DNA of 55,566 nt. It comes from Eubacterium sp. UBA4343 (lineage in GTDB: Bacteria > Bacillota > Clostridia > Lachnospirales > Lachnospiraceae). The position numbers and the translations under genes are program-made. Each line of letters begins with the position of its first letter. Within the stretch, counting starts at the first letter, position 1. This document shows, piece by piece, positions 26,182 to 34,824 of the stretch. Below the pieces are notes generated by a model, which saw nothing but the letters and a program-made list of their open reading frames with translations, was not told where the DNA came from and did not search any database. The stretch is taken from the NCBI GenBank assembly GCA_002394235.1, contig DGTF01000015.1:927-56492 (forward strand), read 5' to 3'.

Positions 26182-26640
26182 ATGGCAGTATTGAAACACA
26201 GCCGCCAGAGGGAAGCTATCTACAATAATCTCCAGCATCGCAAGGATCATCCAACAGCGGATATGATTTTTGCGGATATACGGAAGGAATTTCCGAATAT
26301 CAGTCTTGGAACTGTATACCGTAATCTCTCCCTTTTATCTGATCTTGGCAAAATCCAGAAACTTGCCGCAGACGGTGTCGCGGACCGGTTCGACGGAAAC
26401 GTCCTTCCGCACGATCACTTTATCTGCCGCAGGTGCGGAGCTATGACAGATATGGATTTTGTGGATACGGAACGGTTCAAGGAGGAAGCAGCCCGCCGTT
26501 TTGACGGCGAAATTGAAAGCTGCAGTATTGTTTTCTACGGGATCTGCGCAGACTGCAAGAAAAAGGAAGCGATGAACCTGTCTGAAGAAGAATATTCTTC
26601 TGAAACGCAGCACCCCGTCGGGATTCAGCCCACAGCATAA
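26182..26640 (+). CDS. perR: Peroxide-responsive repressor of the Fur family (PerR)
   Basis: A 152-residue metalloregulator. The winged helix includes HPTADMIFADI and SLGTVYRNLSLLSDLG. The regulatory metal ligands of PerR are matched: His in KDHPTAD (about 24), Asp in RFDGN (about 72), and HDHF (about 78-80). Two CXXC pairs (CRRC, CADC) form the structural zinc site. The Asp in RFD supports PerR rather than Fur. The start has AAAGGA upstream. It lies directly upstream of a rubrerythrin gene, a common PerR target. Confidence 0.88.
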   Translation: MAVLKHSRQREAIYNNLQHRKDHPTADMIFADIRKEFPNISLGTVYRNLSLLSDLGKIQKLAADGVADRFDGNVLPHDHFICRRCGAMTDMDFVDTERFKEEAARRFDGEIESCSIVFYGICADCKKKEAMNLSEEEYSSETQHPVGIQPTA

Positions 26641-26761
26641 GCTGTCACTCCAATAAGATTTGTTGTGTAATTGTTGCAGTTGGTTATGATGGTTTTTGTC
26701 TGATTACCCTGAGGAGGTAAAACGACAGCACAATTTTTCTTTAAGAAAGGTGGTAACTCAA

Positions 26762-27340
26762 ATGGCTAAATGGAAATGTACAGTATGCGGACACATCTAT
26801 GATGAAGAGGTTGAAGGCGTTAAGTTCGAGGATCTTCCTGCTGACTGGAAGTGCCCGACCTGCAAACAGCCGAAATCCAAATTTGTAAAGATCGATGAGA
26901 CTGCTGAGCGCACATGGGCTGCCGAGCATGTAGTAGGCATTGCCGCTGACGTTCCGGAAGATATCAAGGAAGGCCTGAAGGCTAACTTCGAGGGTGAGTG
27001 CTCCGAGGTTGGAATGTATCTGGCAATGGCTCGTGTAGCATTCCGCGAGGGATATCCGGAGATCGGTCTGTACTATGAGAAGGCTGCTCATGAAGAGGCA
27101 GAGCACGCTTCCAAGTTCGCTGAGCTCCTTGGCGAAGTTGTAACCACAAGCACAAAGAAGAACCTTGAGCTTCGTGTAGAGGCTGAGTATGGCGCAACCG
27201 AAGGAAAGTTCGAACTTGCAAAGAGAGCAAAGGCTGAGAATCTGGACGCAATCCATGACACTGTTCATGAGATGGCTCGTGATGAGGCAAGACATGGAAA
27301 GGCATTCGAGGGTCTTCTGAAGAGATATTTCGGAAAATAA
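26762..27340 (+). CDS. rbr: Reverse rubrerythrin (N-terminal rubredoxin, C-terminal diiron domain)
   Basis: A 192-residue NAD(P)H-linked peroxidase component for anaerobes. The rubredoxin domain comes first ([10 protein letters not shown] about residues 5-14 and CPTCKQP about 38-44), followed by a ferritin-like diiron domain with [30 protein letters not shown] and [12 protein letters not shown] supplying the Glu/His ligands. This order is the reverse of classical rubrerythrin and is known from clostridia. The start has AAAGGTGG eight bases upstream. Codon use is strongly biased, suggesting high expression. A strong terminator follows. Confidence 0.92.
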   Translation: MAKWKCTVCGHIYDEEVEGVKFEDLPADWKCPTCKQPKSKFVKIDETAERTWAAEHVVGIAADVPEDIKEGLKANFEGECSEVGMYLAMARVAFREGYPEIGLYYEKAAHEEAEHASKFAELLGEVVTTSTKKNLELRVEAEYGATEGKFELAKRAKAENLDAIHDTVHEMARDEARHGKAFEGLLKRYFGK

Positions 27341-27388
27341 TTCAAAAGAATATTCCGAGAGAATGATTCGAGAAAGCTGATATATAAA

Positions 27389-27449
27389 ATTCCCGGCATC
27401 ACAGCTGAAAACTGCCAAGGCAGCGAACAGCTGATGCCGGGGATTTTTT
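27389..27449 (+). terminator. Intrinsic terminator of the rubrerythrin gene
   Basis: TCCCGGCATCAcAGCTG pairs with CAGCTGATGCCGGGGA with one bulge, and is followed by six T residues. Confidence 0.85.
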
Positions 27450-27456
27450 GTATTTG

Positions 27457-27562
27457 GAAATATGGTATTCTGCCAAAGGATGCCAGGCAGCGGACAGCGG
27501 ATACCGAGGAGCTTTTCCTTGTGTTCAGAAATATGGTATTCTGCCAAAGCGTGCCAGGCAGC
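27457..27562. repeat. 35-bp direct repeat pair after the rubrerythrin gene
   Basis: GAAATATGGTATTCTGCCAA and the following TGCCAGGCAGC recur at 27457-27491 and 27528-27562, 71 bases apart, with two differences. They lie between convergent rbr and rsmA. No coding content is evident. Confidence 0.75.
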
Positions 27563-27632
27563 CAGAGATTTACCCATCTTCAGGGATATAGCGGTTTTGT
27601 TGCTGAAGACTGCATGGTCTGAAAAATATTCG

Positions 27633-28574
27633 TCATGTAACCGGAGTATGCTTTACTCCAGACGAGGAATCCACATAATCCGCAGCGTCCTCCTTGCCGG
27701 ACAACGCGTCCGAAAGATCCGCAAATTGCTTCAGATCCAATGCCTCGCCCCGGATGTTCTCCGAAAGCCCGCATTTCTCCATGGCAGATTCAATCTGTTC
27801 TCTGGAATAATCAAGCTCGCGGCTGTTTCTCAGTCCGTTGAAAAGCGTTTTTCTCCGCTGCGCGAAGGAGGCACGGATCAGACGGAACATCAGTCCTTCA
27901 TCCTGTACCGGGACTCTTTCTTCCGCCAGGCGGCCGGTCAGACGGATCACCGCGCTAACTACGTTCGGCCTTGGCATGAAGCAGTTCGGAGGCACATTTG
28001 CCACAATTTCCGGTCTGGAATAATACTGAACTGCCAGTGACAGAGCCCCGTAATCCTTTGTCCCAGGGGATGCCTGCATCCGCTCCGCAACCTCCTTCTG
28101 GACCATGACAGTCACGGACTCCAGTGGAACCTTCTTCTCCAGAAGCTCCATCAAAATAGGGGTCGTGATGTAATACGGAAGGTTTGCCACGACCTTAACC
28201 GGCCTTCCACCGTTGTGCTCCTCCACAAAGCGGTTCAGATCGAGTGTGAGAATGTCCTGATTGATGACCGTCACATTGTCCCAGTCCGAGAGTGTGTCCT
28301 CCAGGATCGGTATCAGATTGCGGTCGATTTCCACCGCATACACCTCGCGTGAAGCATAGGCAAGGTACTGGGTGAGTGTTCCAATTCCCGGTCCGATCTC
28401 CACCACACAGTCATCCCGTCCGATCCCTGCAGCACGAATAATCTTCTCCAGCACGTGGGGATCGATCAGAAAGTTCTGACCGTATTTCTTCTGAAATCGA
28501 AAGCCGTACTTCTGCAATATTTCAATTGTTCTGGCCGGCGTACCGAGCCAGGGCTCTTTTCTTGATTCACTCAA
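27633..28574 (-). CDS. rsmA: 16S rRNA dimethyladenosine transferase RsmA (KsgA)
   Basis: An rRNA methylase that dimethylates the two adjacent adenines of helix 45 in 16S rRNA during 30S maturation. KYGQNFLIDPHVLEKI, the SAM motif VVEIGPGIGTLTQYLA and catalytic NLPYYITTPIL are diagnostic. I place the start at the TTG at 28574 (AGGGG nine bases upstream), giving 313 residues; the frame stays open further upstream through a 15-bp tandem repeat, which would add up to 85 non-conserved residues. A tail of about 20 residues rich in Asp/Ser extends past the usual end. Confidence 0.9.
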   Translation of the reverse strand: MSESRKEPWLGTPARTIEILQKYGFRFQKKYGQNFLIDPHVLEKIIRAAGIGRDDCVVEIGPGIGTLTQYLAYASREVYAVEIDRNLIPILEDTLSDWDNVTVINQDILTLDLNRFVEEHNGGRPVKVVANLPYYITTPILMELLEKKVPLESVTVMVQKEVAERMQASPGTKDYGALSLAVQYYSRPEIVANVPPNCFMPRPNVVSAVIRLTGRLAEERVPVQDEGLMFRLIRASFAQRRKTLFNGLRNSRELDYSREQIESAMEKCGLSENIRGEALDLKQFADLSDALSGKEDAADYVDSSSGVKHTPVT

Positions 28575-28623
28575 TTCCTCTGTCCCCTGAAAAAAAATAC
28601 AGCATGATGCTGTCTCTGGTCGT

Positions 28624-28712
28624 GTTGTCTCCGGTTCTGCGATCTCCGGTTCTGTGGTCTCCAGTTCTGCGGTCTCCGGTTCTGCGATCCCTGGTTCTGT
28701 GGTCCCTGCTCC
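28624..28712. repeat. 15-bp tandem repeat upstream of rsmA, six units
   Basis: Units of the type GCGATCTCCGGTTCT follow each other from 28624 to 28712. Read on the minus strand in the rsmA frame they encode Glu-Pro-Glu-(Ile/Thr)-(Ala/Thr) repeats, but probably lie upstream of the true start. Confidence 0.8.
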
Positions 28713-28740
28713 GCAAGCAGGCGCCGACGGATTTATGAAG

Positions 28741-28774
28741 CTGGCCGCGCCGGCTTCGTTTCCGGTGCGGCCAG
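28741..28774 (-). terminator. Hairpin after the TPR/AAA+ gene
   Basis: CTGGCCGCGCCGG (28741-28753) pairs with CCGGTGCGGCCAG (28762-28774) with one mismatch. No T tract follows, so rsmA may still be reached by read-through. Confidence 0.45.
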
Positions 28775-28789
28775 AGATTCTCTGCCTGT

Positions 28790-31700
28790 TCAGGTAAGAT
28801 TGAAATCCTTCTCCTGAAGCACAAGCCATTTATCCTTTTTGTTTTTCCTGCTTCTGCGGCGCTTCGCTGAGGAGCGGCTGATCGCCTTGTCAATCATGTC
28901 CTTCACGATCGAAATGGTCACAGGCTCTTCCTCTGTCTGCATATTGCCGATCATGGTGTAAAGCGCAAGGATCGCCATGTCGTCGATCTTATAACCATTT
29001 TCTGTCGCATAGGTTCTGGCGAATGTGATCAATTCATCGTTTGTGAAGACAGGAATAGAGATGACTCGGTCGAACTTCGCGGCAAAACGCGGATATTTCT
29101 TAAGAAACGCACGCATTGCAACCTTCTCATCCTCGATGATCGTGATCATGCAGTCCGTCCGGAATTCCATAGCCTGACTCAGCTTCTCAACGGTAGCCTC
29201 ATTCATTCCCGACACATTCTCGATAACGAAGAAACCGCCCGCCATTCTGGCTACAACCTTCGCAGGATCCTTCTCATTCAGATCAGCACCTTTGACTCTG
29301 GCAACCTTTGCCGCATCCATGCCGAGATCCTTGCACATCGCGACGACGAGTCCGTGTGTCAGACGGGTTTTTCCGGTTCCACGAGCTCCCATGACCGCGA
29401 TATTGCCGTGAAGGGATGTCTTCTCACCTGCATGCTCATATACACAGCTGATCGCTTCCAGAATCTGAGCGTCCATTCCGGGGATTCTTGCAAAATATGT
29501 GAAGATCTTGCGCTGTTCCTCATTCATCCGCGTCGGCTTTGCCCGGTTCATGATACGGATCCGGCGCTCCTCCGGTGTTTCTTCACTCAGGATCTTGTCG
29601 ATTGAAATCGGTACAGTGTTAGCACCGATTGTATCCAGAGGTATCGTATGCGTATGAGATGCTCTCTCTTCCTCGCTTGGCTGCGGATCCGGAATCTCAA
29701 GCTCCTCGATGTAATGAATTTCCTTTTTCTTTGGTTTCGCAGAATCGGTGTCTGCTGACGCTTCATCTGTTCTGACTTCTTTTGGCGTTACGCTTCCGGT
29801 GCCTGCAGCGGCTCCTTCTGTCTCAGTCCCATCCCCAGCCTTCAGTGTCTCTGGTGTGACCTCTCTGGACAAGTCTTCTTCTTCAAGATCACGGAGGCGG
29901 ATTCCGCCCGCCAGATCCTTCGATTTTTCTGTCTCCTCCTCGACCGTCTCAGCCTCTTCCGGTGATTCTTCCTCGACCACCTCGGCTTCTTCCGGCGATT
30001 CTTCCTCGACCACCTCAGCCTCTTCCGGTGATTCTTCCTCGACCACCTTGGCCTCTTCCGGTGATTCTTCCTCGACTACTTCGGCTTCTTCCGGCGATTC
30101 TTCCTCGACCGACTCGGCCTCTTCCGGCGATTCTTCCTCGACCACTTCGGCCTCTTCCGGCGATTCTTCCTCGACCACTTCGGCCTCTTCCGGCGATTCT
30201 TCCTCGACCGCCTCAGCCTCTTCCGGTGATTCTTCCTCGACTACTTCGGCTTCTTCCGGCGATTCTTCCTCGACTACTTCGGCTTCTTCCGGCGATTCTT
30301 CCTCGATTACTTCAGCCTCTTCAAACCGGGTCCCGGTCTTAACCCCTGCCCTGTCAGAGACCTTTTCCTCTACAATCTCAGCTTCTGCTTCGGGAGTCTC
30401 GATTTCGACAGTCTCTGCCTCTTCCACCGGAGCCTCTGCCTTTACGGTATCTGCCTTTTCCACGGCAGCCTCAGCCTTTGAAGCACCTGTCTCTTCCACC
30501 GGGGTCTCTGCTTTCACGGTATCTGCCGTCGTCGCGGCAGCCTCTGCTTTTGAAGCACCTCTTTCTTCCGCCGGAGCATCTGCTTTCGCAGTGCCTGCCG
30601 TCTCCTTCTTCGCAGCTCCCGCTGCGATTTCGCTCGAGAAGGATCCCGCTGTCTCAGCGAGAAATGCATCCAGATTAAAATCTCCGGTATTCATCTTCCT
30701 GCTGGTTCCTTCTCTGCGCGCCTTCTCGGCTGCGGCAGCCGCCGGCGTCATTTTTCTCTCTGAAACAGAATTCTGCCGCTTTAATTCCGGATTATTCGAC
30801 GGTCTCGCACTTCCACCGACACTCGAAGCCTGCGATTCGTCAGTGCTCCTCCGGAAATCCGATCGCAGATCTTCATCTGAGGATCTCTCTGTATCGGCTG
30901 TCCGCCCGGCATCTGAAGTTCCGCGGAGATCAGATCCTGCATACCGGCCCGGATTTCTTCCGGAATCGACGGTCGCATTCTGATCCCGATTTCTTCCGGA
31001 ATCATCACTTTCCTCTGTAAAGGAGTGTATTACATGATGGAAGCCCTTTTCCAGTCTGTCCTTGAATTCCACTGCCGCGGACTCTGCCGGATGCTCCTGC
31101 TCCGAACCCGTTCCTCTTCCGGAGCCCTGATTGTCGGATTCCATAGAACCAACGGCTTCCGTGCGATTTCTGTCACGCTTCATGAATGAAGAAGATTCCG
31201 GAACTTCCCTTTCCTCTTCCTTAAATATGCCGGCTCTCGCGGAAGCGTCCTCCTCTGTGCTCTCTGTATCCTCAGAAGGCGCCCCTGCGCTCTGCTCCTG
31301 TTTCCTGCGGTTTGCCGCTGCCTTCATCCGGTTATAGTTCTGCTCCTGTGAAGGGGTCAGAGCCGCATACTGCTTCTTGAGCTCCATCGCCTTCATGACA
31401 TATCTGCCCTCGCTGAACCACAGAATCAGATCGTCACAGGTTTCCACACACTTCTTTGTATCACCTGCCTTCGAATACAGGACGGCAAGCTCATAAGCCC
31501 ACCGCTCGGTATACTCCCGTTCCTTGTATTCCTCCAGAACATCGATCTGTGCCTCCAGCGGCGCGCCCTTTGCCTTGAACAGCTTATACTGCAGAAGACA
31601 GCGTGAATTGTCGTTTTTGGCGACCTTGGAAAATTCCCGGAAATATTTTTCCGCCTCATCGATCTGATGCAGACGGATGCAGACTTCTACCAGGCGGTAC

Positions 31701-31930
31701 AGAATATTACGCCCGATGGAGGCGCGGCTGTACGCGAGAACCAGTATATCCTTAGCGCTCTCATAGTCCTTATTTACTTCATATACATCTGCCACCATGT
31801 TCAGGGTGTTAATGCTCTTGACACGGCGCCAGTCAATCGAATCGACGATGCTCAGGGCGTTTTCATAATCCTTCTCCCTGACATAAGCCGTCAGTTCGTC
31901 TAATTTCTGATGATATTCCTCTTTATCCAA
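28790..31930 (-). CDS. Large TPR / acidic-repeat / CbbX-like AAA+ protein
   Basis: A protein of 1046 residues of unknown function, without signal peptide or membrane helix. Residues 1-200 look like TPR helical repeats (YENALSIVDSI, YESAKDILVLAYSRA, IDEAEKYFREFSKVA). Residues 200-735 are low complexity, including twelve copies of an 11-residue SPEEAEVVEEE unit (about 535-665). The C-terminal AAA+ domain has Walker A GARGTGKT (848-855) and a CbbX/SpoVK/EccA-like second half (FLKKYPRFAAKFDRVISIP). The Walker B is FFVIEN rather than hhhhDE, so the catalytic Glu appears lost. The start is TTG with GGGAGG nine bases upstream. It lies between glgP and rsmA. Confidence 0.8.
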   Translation of the reverse strand: MDKEEYHQKLDELTAYVREKDYENALSIVDSIDWRRVKSINTLNMVADVYEVNKDYESAKDILVLAYSRASIGRNILYRLVEVCIRLHQIDEAEKYFREFSKVAKNDNSRCLLQYKLFKAKGAPLEAQIDVLEEYKEREYTERWAYELAVLYSKAGDTKKCVETCDDLILWFSEGRYVMKAMELKKQYAALTPSQEQNYNRMKAAANRRKQEQSAGAPSEDTESTEEDASARAGIFKEEEREVPESSSFMKRDRNRTEAVGSMESDNQGSGRGTGSEQEHPAESAAVEFKDRLEKGFHHVIHSFTEESDDSGRNRDQNATVDSGRNPGRYAGSDLRGTSDAGRTADTERSSDEDLRSDFRRSTDESQASSVGGSARPSNNPELKRQNSVSERKMTPAAAAAEKARREGTSRKMNTGDFNLDAFLAETAGSFSSEIAAGAAKKETAGTAKADAPAEERGASKAEAAATTADTVKAETPVEETGASKAEAAVEKADTVKAEAPVEEAETVEIETPEAEAEIVEEKVSDRAGVKTGTRFEEAEVIEEESPEEAEVVEEESPEEAEVVEEESPEEAEAVEEESPEEAEVVEEESPEEAEVVEEESPEEAESVEEESPEEAEVVEEESPEEAKVVEEESPEEAEVVEEESPEEAEVVEEESPEEAETVEEETEKSKDLAGGIRLRDLEEEDLSREVTPETLKAGDGTETEGAAAGTGSVTPKEVRTDEASADTDSAKPKKKEIHYIEELEIPDPQPSEEERASHTHTIPLDTIGANTVPISIDKILSEETPEERRIRIMNRAKPTRMNEEQRKIFTYFARIPGMDAQILEAISCVYEHAGEKTSLHGNIAVMGARGTGKTRLTHGLVVAMCKDLGMDAAKVARVKGADLNEKDPAKVVARMAGGFFVIENVSGMNEATVEKLSQAMEFRTDCMITIIEDEKVAMRAFLKKYPRFAAKFDRVISIPVFTNDELITFARTYATENGYKIDDMAILALYTMIGNMQTEEEPVTISIVKDMIDKAISRSSAKRRRSRKNKKDKWLVLQEKDFNLT
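29936..30325. repeat. 33-bp in-frame tandem repeat, about 12 copies
   Basis: On the minus strand it encodes S-P-E-E-A-E-V-V-E-E-E units. Copies differ mainly at synonymous or Val/Ala/Ser/Thr/Lys positions, so the array is recent or homogenised. It is part of the acidic linker of the TPR/AAA+ protein. Confidence 0.9.
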
Positions 31931-32014
31931 GGTTTATCGCCTCCCGTTTATCTTATCTATACTCCTTGAAATCCCTTATCCATGCGCTGCCTGCGCTCCC
32001 CGGACACAAACTGG

Positions 32015-34513
32015 TTATTCCGGTGAAACCTCTCCGTGAAAATCAGATGACTTCACTTCGATCTTGTCCAGCTTCCAGATATCATCGACATATTCCTGAA
32101 TGGTGCGGTCCGAGCTGAACTTTCCGGAATGCGCTATATTCAAAATCGCGCTCTTGTACCACTCCTCCGAATTGCGGTACTTGGATTCCACGCGTTCCTG
32201 AGCGGCCGCGTAGGACTTGAAGTCCGCGAGAATGAAGTAAACATCTGCGCGATTTCCGTTCTGCGGGTACAGAAGGGAATTGTAGATGTCCCGGAACATC
32301 TCCATGTCTCCGTTGGAATACATACCGTTGATCAGCTGCATGAGAACCTGACGGATATCGGCGTCGTTGTTGAAATACTGCATCGGATCGTAGCCGCCGT
32401 TCTTCTCATAATCGATGACCTGCTCCGCCGTCAGTCCGAAGATGAAGGCGTTATCCTCACCGACCTCATCGACAATCTCCACATTTGCGCCGTCCATCGT
32501 TCCCAGCGTCAGAGCGCCGTTCAGCATGAACTTCATATTTCCGGTTCCGGATGCCTCCTTGCTCGCGGTGGAAATCTGCTCGGATACATCCGCCGCCGCA
32601 AAAATAATCTCCGCGTTGCTCACGCGGTAGTCCTCAATGAAGACAACCTTGATCTTGTTCTTGATGCTCGCGTCATTATTGATCACATCCGCGACATTAT
32701 TGATCAGCTTGATGATCTTCTTCGCCCGCTCATAGCCCGCGCTTGCCTTCGCTCCGAAAATGAAGGTTCTCGGGTAGAACGGAAGTTCCGGATGCTCCTT
32801 GATCTTATTGTACAGATACATCACATGAAGAATGTTCAGCAGCTGACGCTTATACTCATGCAGTCTCTTTACTTGTACGTCGAAGATGGAACGGGGATCG
32901 ACCTCGATTCCGTTGTGCTCCTGAATATATTTTGCCAGACGCAGCTTGTTCTGGTACTTGATATTGCTGAATTCCGCCTGCGCCTTCTCATCATCCGCAT
33001 AAATGGCAAGCTTGCTGATCGTGGACAGATCCGTCACCCACTCCTTGCCGACGTGACCGGTTACCCACTCTGCCAGAAGCGGATCTCCGTGAAGCAGGAA
33101 GCGCCTCTGCGTGATTCCGTTTGTCTTGTTGGAGAACTTCCACGGATACATCTCATAGAAATCCTTCAGCTCACGTTTCTCCAGAATCTCGGTATGAAGC
33201 TTCGCAACACCATTTACCGAGAATCCGCCTACGATCGCAAGGTTTGCCATCCGCACCTGGCCGTCGTAGATGATCGCCATGCTGCGGATCTTCTCATCAC
33301 TGTTCTGCGGATACTTGATCTTGACTGCCTCACAGAACCTGCGGTTGATCTCCTCGACAATCTGATAGATACGCGGAAGCAGGCGGGAGAACAGCTCGAT
33401 CGGCCATTTCTCCAGAGCCTCGGCCATGATGGTGTGATTCGTATAAGCGCAGGATTTTGTCACAATCTCCCAGGCCTCATCCCACTCCAGGTGCTGCTCG
33501 TCCAGAAGAATCCGCATCAGCTCCGGGACGGTAAGCGTCGGATGTGTGTCGTTCATATGGAAGCACGCCTTCTCCGGAAGCTTATGAATATCATCATGTC
33601 CCTTCAGGAACTTCTTCACCGCAGTCTGGATGCTTGCGGAAACGAAGAAATACTGCTGCTTCAGGCGAAGCTCCTTGCCGGCCATATGATTGTCGTTCGG
33701 GTAGAGAACCTCGGTCAGCGTCTGCGCCAGATTCTCCTGCTCCACTGCCTTGTAATAATCACCCTTGTCAAAGGAATCCAGCGAAAAATCATTGATGGCC
33801 TCCGCATCCCAGATGCGCAGGGTGTCTACCACATTGTTGTTGTAGCCGACAATCGGCAGATCATAGGGAACGGCGCGTACCGACTGATAGCCCTCCTGGT
33901 GGTAGTAATTTCTGCCGGTCTTCTCATCGTAGTCAACCGCGACGTACCCGCCGAATTTGATCTCCTTCGCATACTCCGGACGCTTCAGCTCGAAGGGGTA
34001 GCTTCCATCCTTCAGCCAGTTGTCCGGCTTCTCAATCTGATACCCGTCCTTGATCTCCTGCTTGAACATGCCGTAGTGATAACGGATTCCGCAGCCGTAA
34101 GCGGTGTAGCCGAGGGTGGCAAGCGAATCCATGAAGCAGGCAGCCAGTCTCCCAAGTCCGCCGTTTCCAAGTGCAGGGTCTCTTTCTTCATCCTCGATGG
34201 CATCCAGATCAATTCCCATCTCATCCAGTGCCTGCTTTACCTCACCGTATGCGGTAAGCGCCAGAAGGTTATTGCCGAGATATCTTCCGGTCAGAAATTC
34301 CATCGACATGTAGTAAACGATCTTCGGATCATCCTTCTTCATGGTCTGCTGGGTCGCCATCCAGTTGTCGATAATGACATCCTTGACGACATAGCATACC
34401 GCCTGGTAGATCTGATGATTGCTCGCTTCCTCCAGAGTCGTCCGGAACAGTCTTCTGATCTCATCTTTAACTTCCTTCTTGAAATTATCTTTCTTGAATA
34501 TCGGATTAAGCAT
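32015..34513 (-). CDS. glgP: Glycogen/starch/alpha-glucan phosphorylase
   Basis: A GT35 enzyme of 832 residues, full length for the family, releasing glucose-1-phosphate from alpha-1,4-glucans. ALGNGGLGRLAACFMDSLATLGY near residue 110 and the pyridoxal-phosphate lysine segment EASGTGNMKFMLNGALTLGTMDGANVEI near 640 are diagnostic. The start at 34513 has AAAGGGGA upstream; a GTG at 34528 is less suitable. Its gene is the first of a likely minus-strand run followed by the TPR/AAA+ gene, 84 bases away. No other glycogen synthesis genes are in the window. Confidence 0.95.
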   Translation of the reverse strand: MLNPIFKKDNFKKEVKDEIRRLFRTTLEEASNHQIYQAVCYVVKDVIIDNWMATQQTMKKDDPKIVYYMSMEFLTGRYLGNNLLALTAYGEVKQALDEMGIDLDAIEDEERDPALGNGGLGRLAACFMDSLATLGYTAYGCGIRYHYGMFKQEIKDGYQIEKPDNWLKDGSYPFELKRPEYAKEIKFGGYVAVDYDEKTGRNYYHQEGYQSVRAVPYDLPIVGYNNNVVDTLRIWDAEAINDFSLDSFDKGDYYKAVEQENLAQTLTEVLYPNDNHMAGKELRLKQQYFFVSASIQTAVKKFLKGHDDIHKLPEKACFHMNDTHPTLTVPELMRILLDEQHLEWDEAWEIVTKSCAYTNHTIMAEALEKWPIELFSRLLPRIYQIVEEINRRFCEAVKIKYPQNSDEKIRSMAIIYDGQVRMANLAIVGGFSVNGVAKLHTEILEKRELKDFYEMYPWKFSNKTNGITQRRFLLHGDPLLAEWVTGHVGKEWVTDLSTISKLAIYADDEKAQAEFSNIKYQNKLRLAKYIQEHNGIEVDPRSIFDVQVKRLHEYKRQLLNILHVMYLYNKIKEHPELPFYPRTFIFGAKASAGYERAKKIIKLINNVADVINNDASIKNKIKVVFIEDYRVSNAEIIFAAADVSEQISTASKEASGTGNMKFMLNGALTLGTMDGANVEIVDEVGEDNAFIFGLTAEQVIDYEKNGGYDPMQYFNNDADIRQVLMQLINGMYSNGDMEMFRDIYNSLLYPQNGNRADVYFILADFKSYAAAQERVESKYRNSEEWYKSAILNIAHSGKFSSDRTIQEYVDDIWKLDKIEVKSSDFHGEVSPE

Positions 34514-34616
34514 TCTTTCCCCTTTCACTGAAAAAACACTGCCGGAAACGCACCGGCGTATCCGCGGATAACGGAATACATGCGCTCTGCCACTTCTCCG
34601 GTTTTCGTCCCGCTGC

Positions 34617-34788
34617 CGCGACGCTCACCTGAGTGAAACAGCCATACGCCACATCTCTCGACAAACTGTAAAGCCGCGGACCGCTCTGCACCCGCCGCTC
34701 CCGCGATCTCACAGGTATGACATTCTAATTATACGATCATCAATCGCTTCGATATTCCTCGCTCCCGCAATCCTGCAGGTATGACATT
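34617..34788. repeat. Degenerate repeat family B copy with internal direct repeat
   Basis: AAACAGCCATACGCCACATC.. to ..ACAGGTATGACATT resembles the reverse of the family B right half. The 29-bp segment CGCTCCCGCgATCtcaCAGG.. recurs at 34696-34724 and 34760-34788. It fills the gap between glgP and ileS, in which no gene is seen. Confidence 0.55.
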
Positions 34789-34789
34789 A

Positions 34790-34814
34790 GGGAGTCCGGC
34801 AGATCCGGGCTCCC
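34790..34814 (-). terminator. Hairpin downstream of ileS
   Basis: GGGAGTCCGG / CCGGGCTCCC with a five-base loop, ten bases past the ileS stop on the minus strand. The following sequence (TAATGTC) has no T tract. Confidence 0.45.
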
Positions 34815-34824
34815 AGAAATATCC

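Noticed and set aside
29748..30983. Ser-rich open frame on the plus strand over the repeat region
   Set aside because: It is the antisense reading of the 33-bp repeat array in the TPR/AAA+ gene; the regular repeat keeps several frames open.
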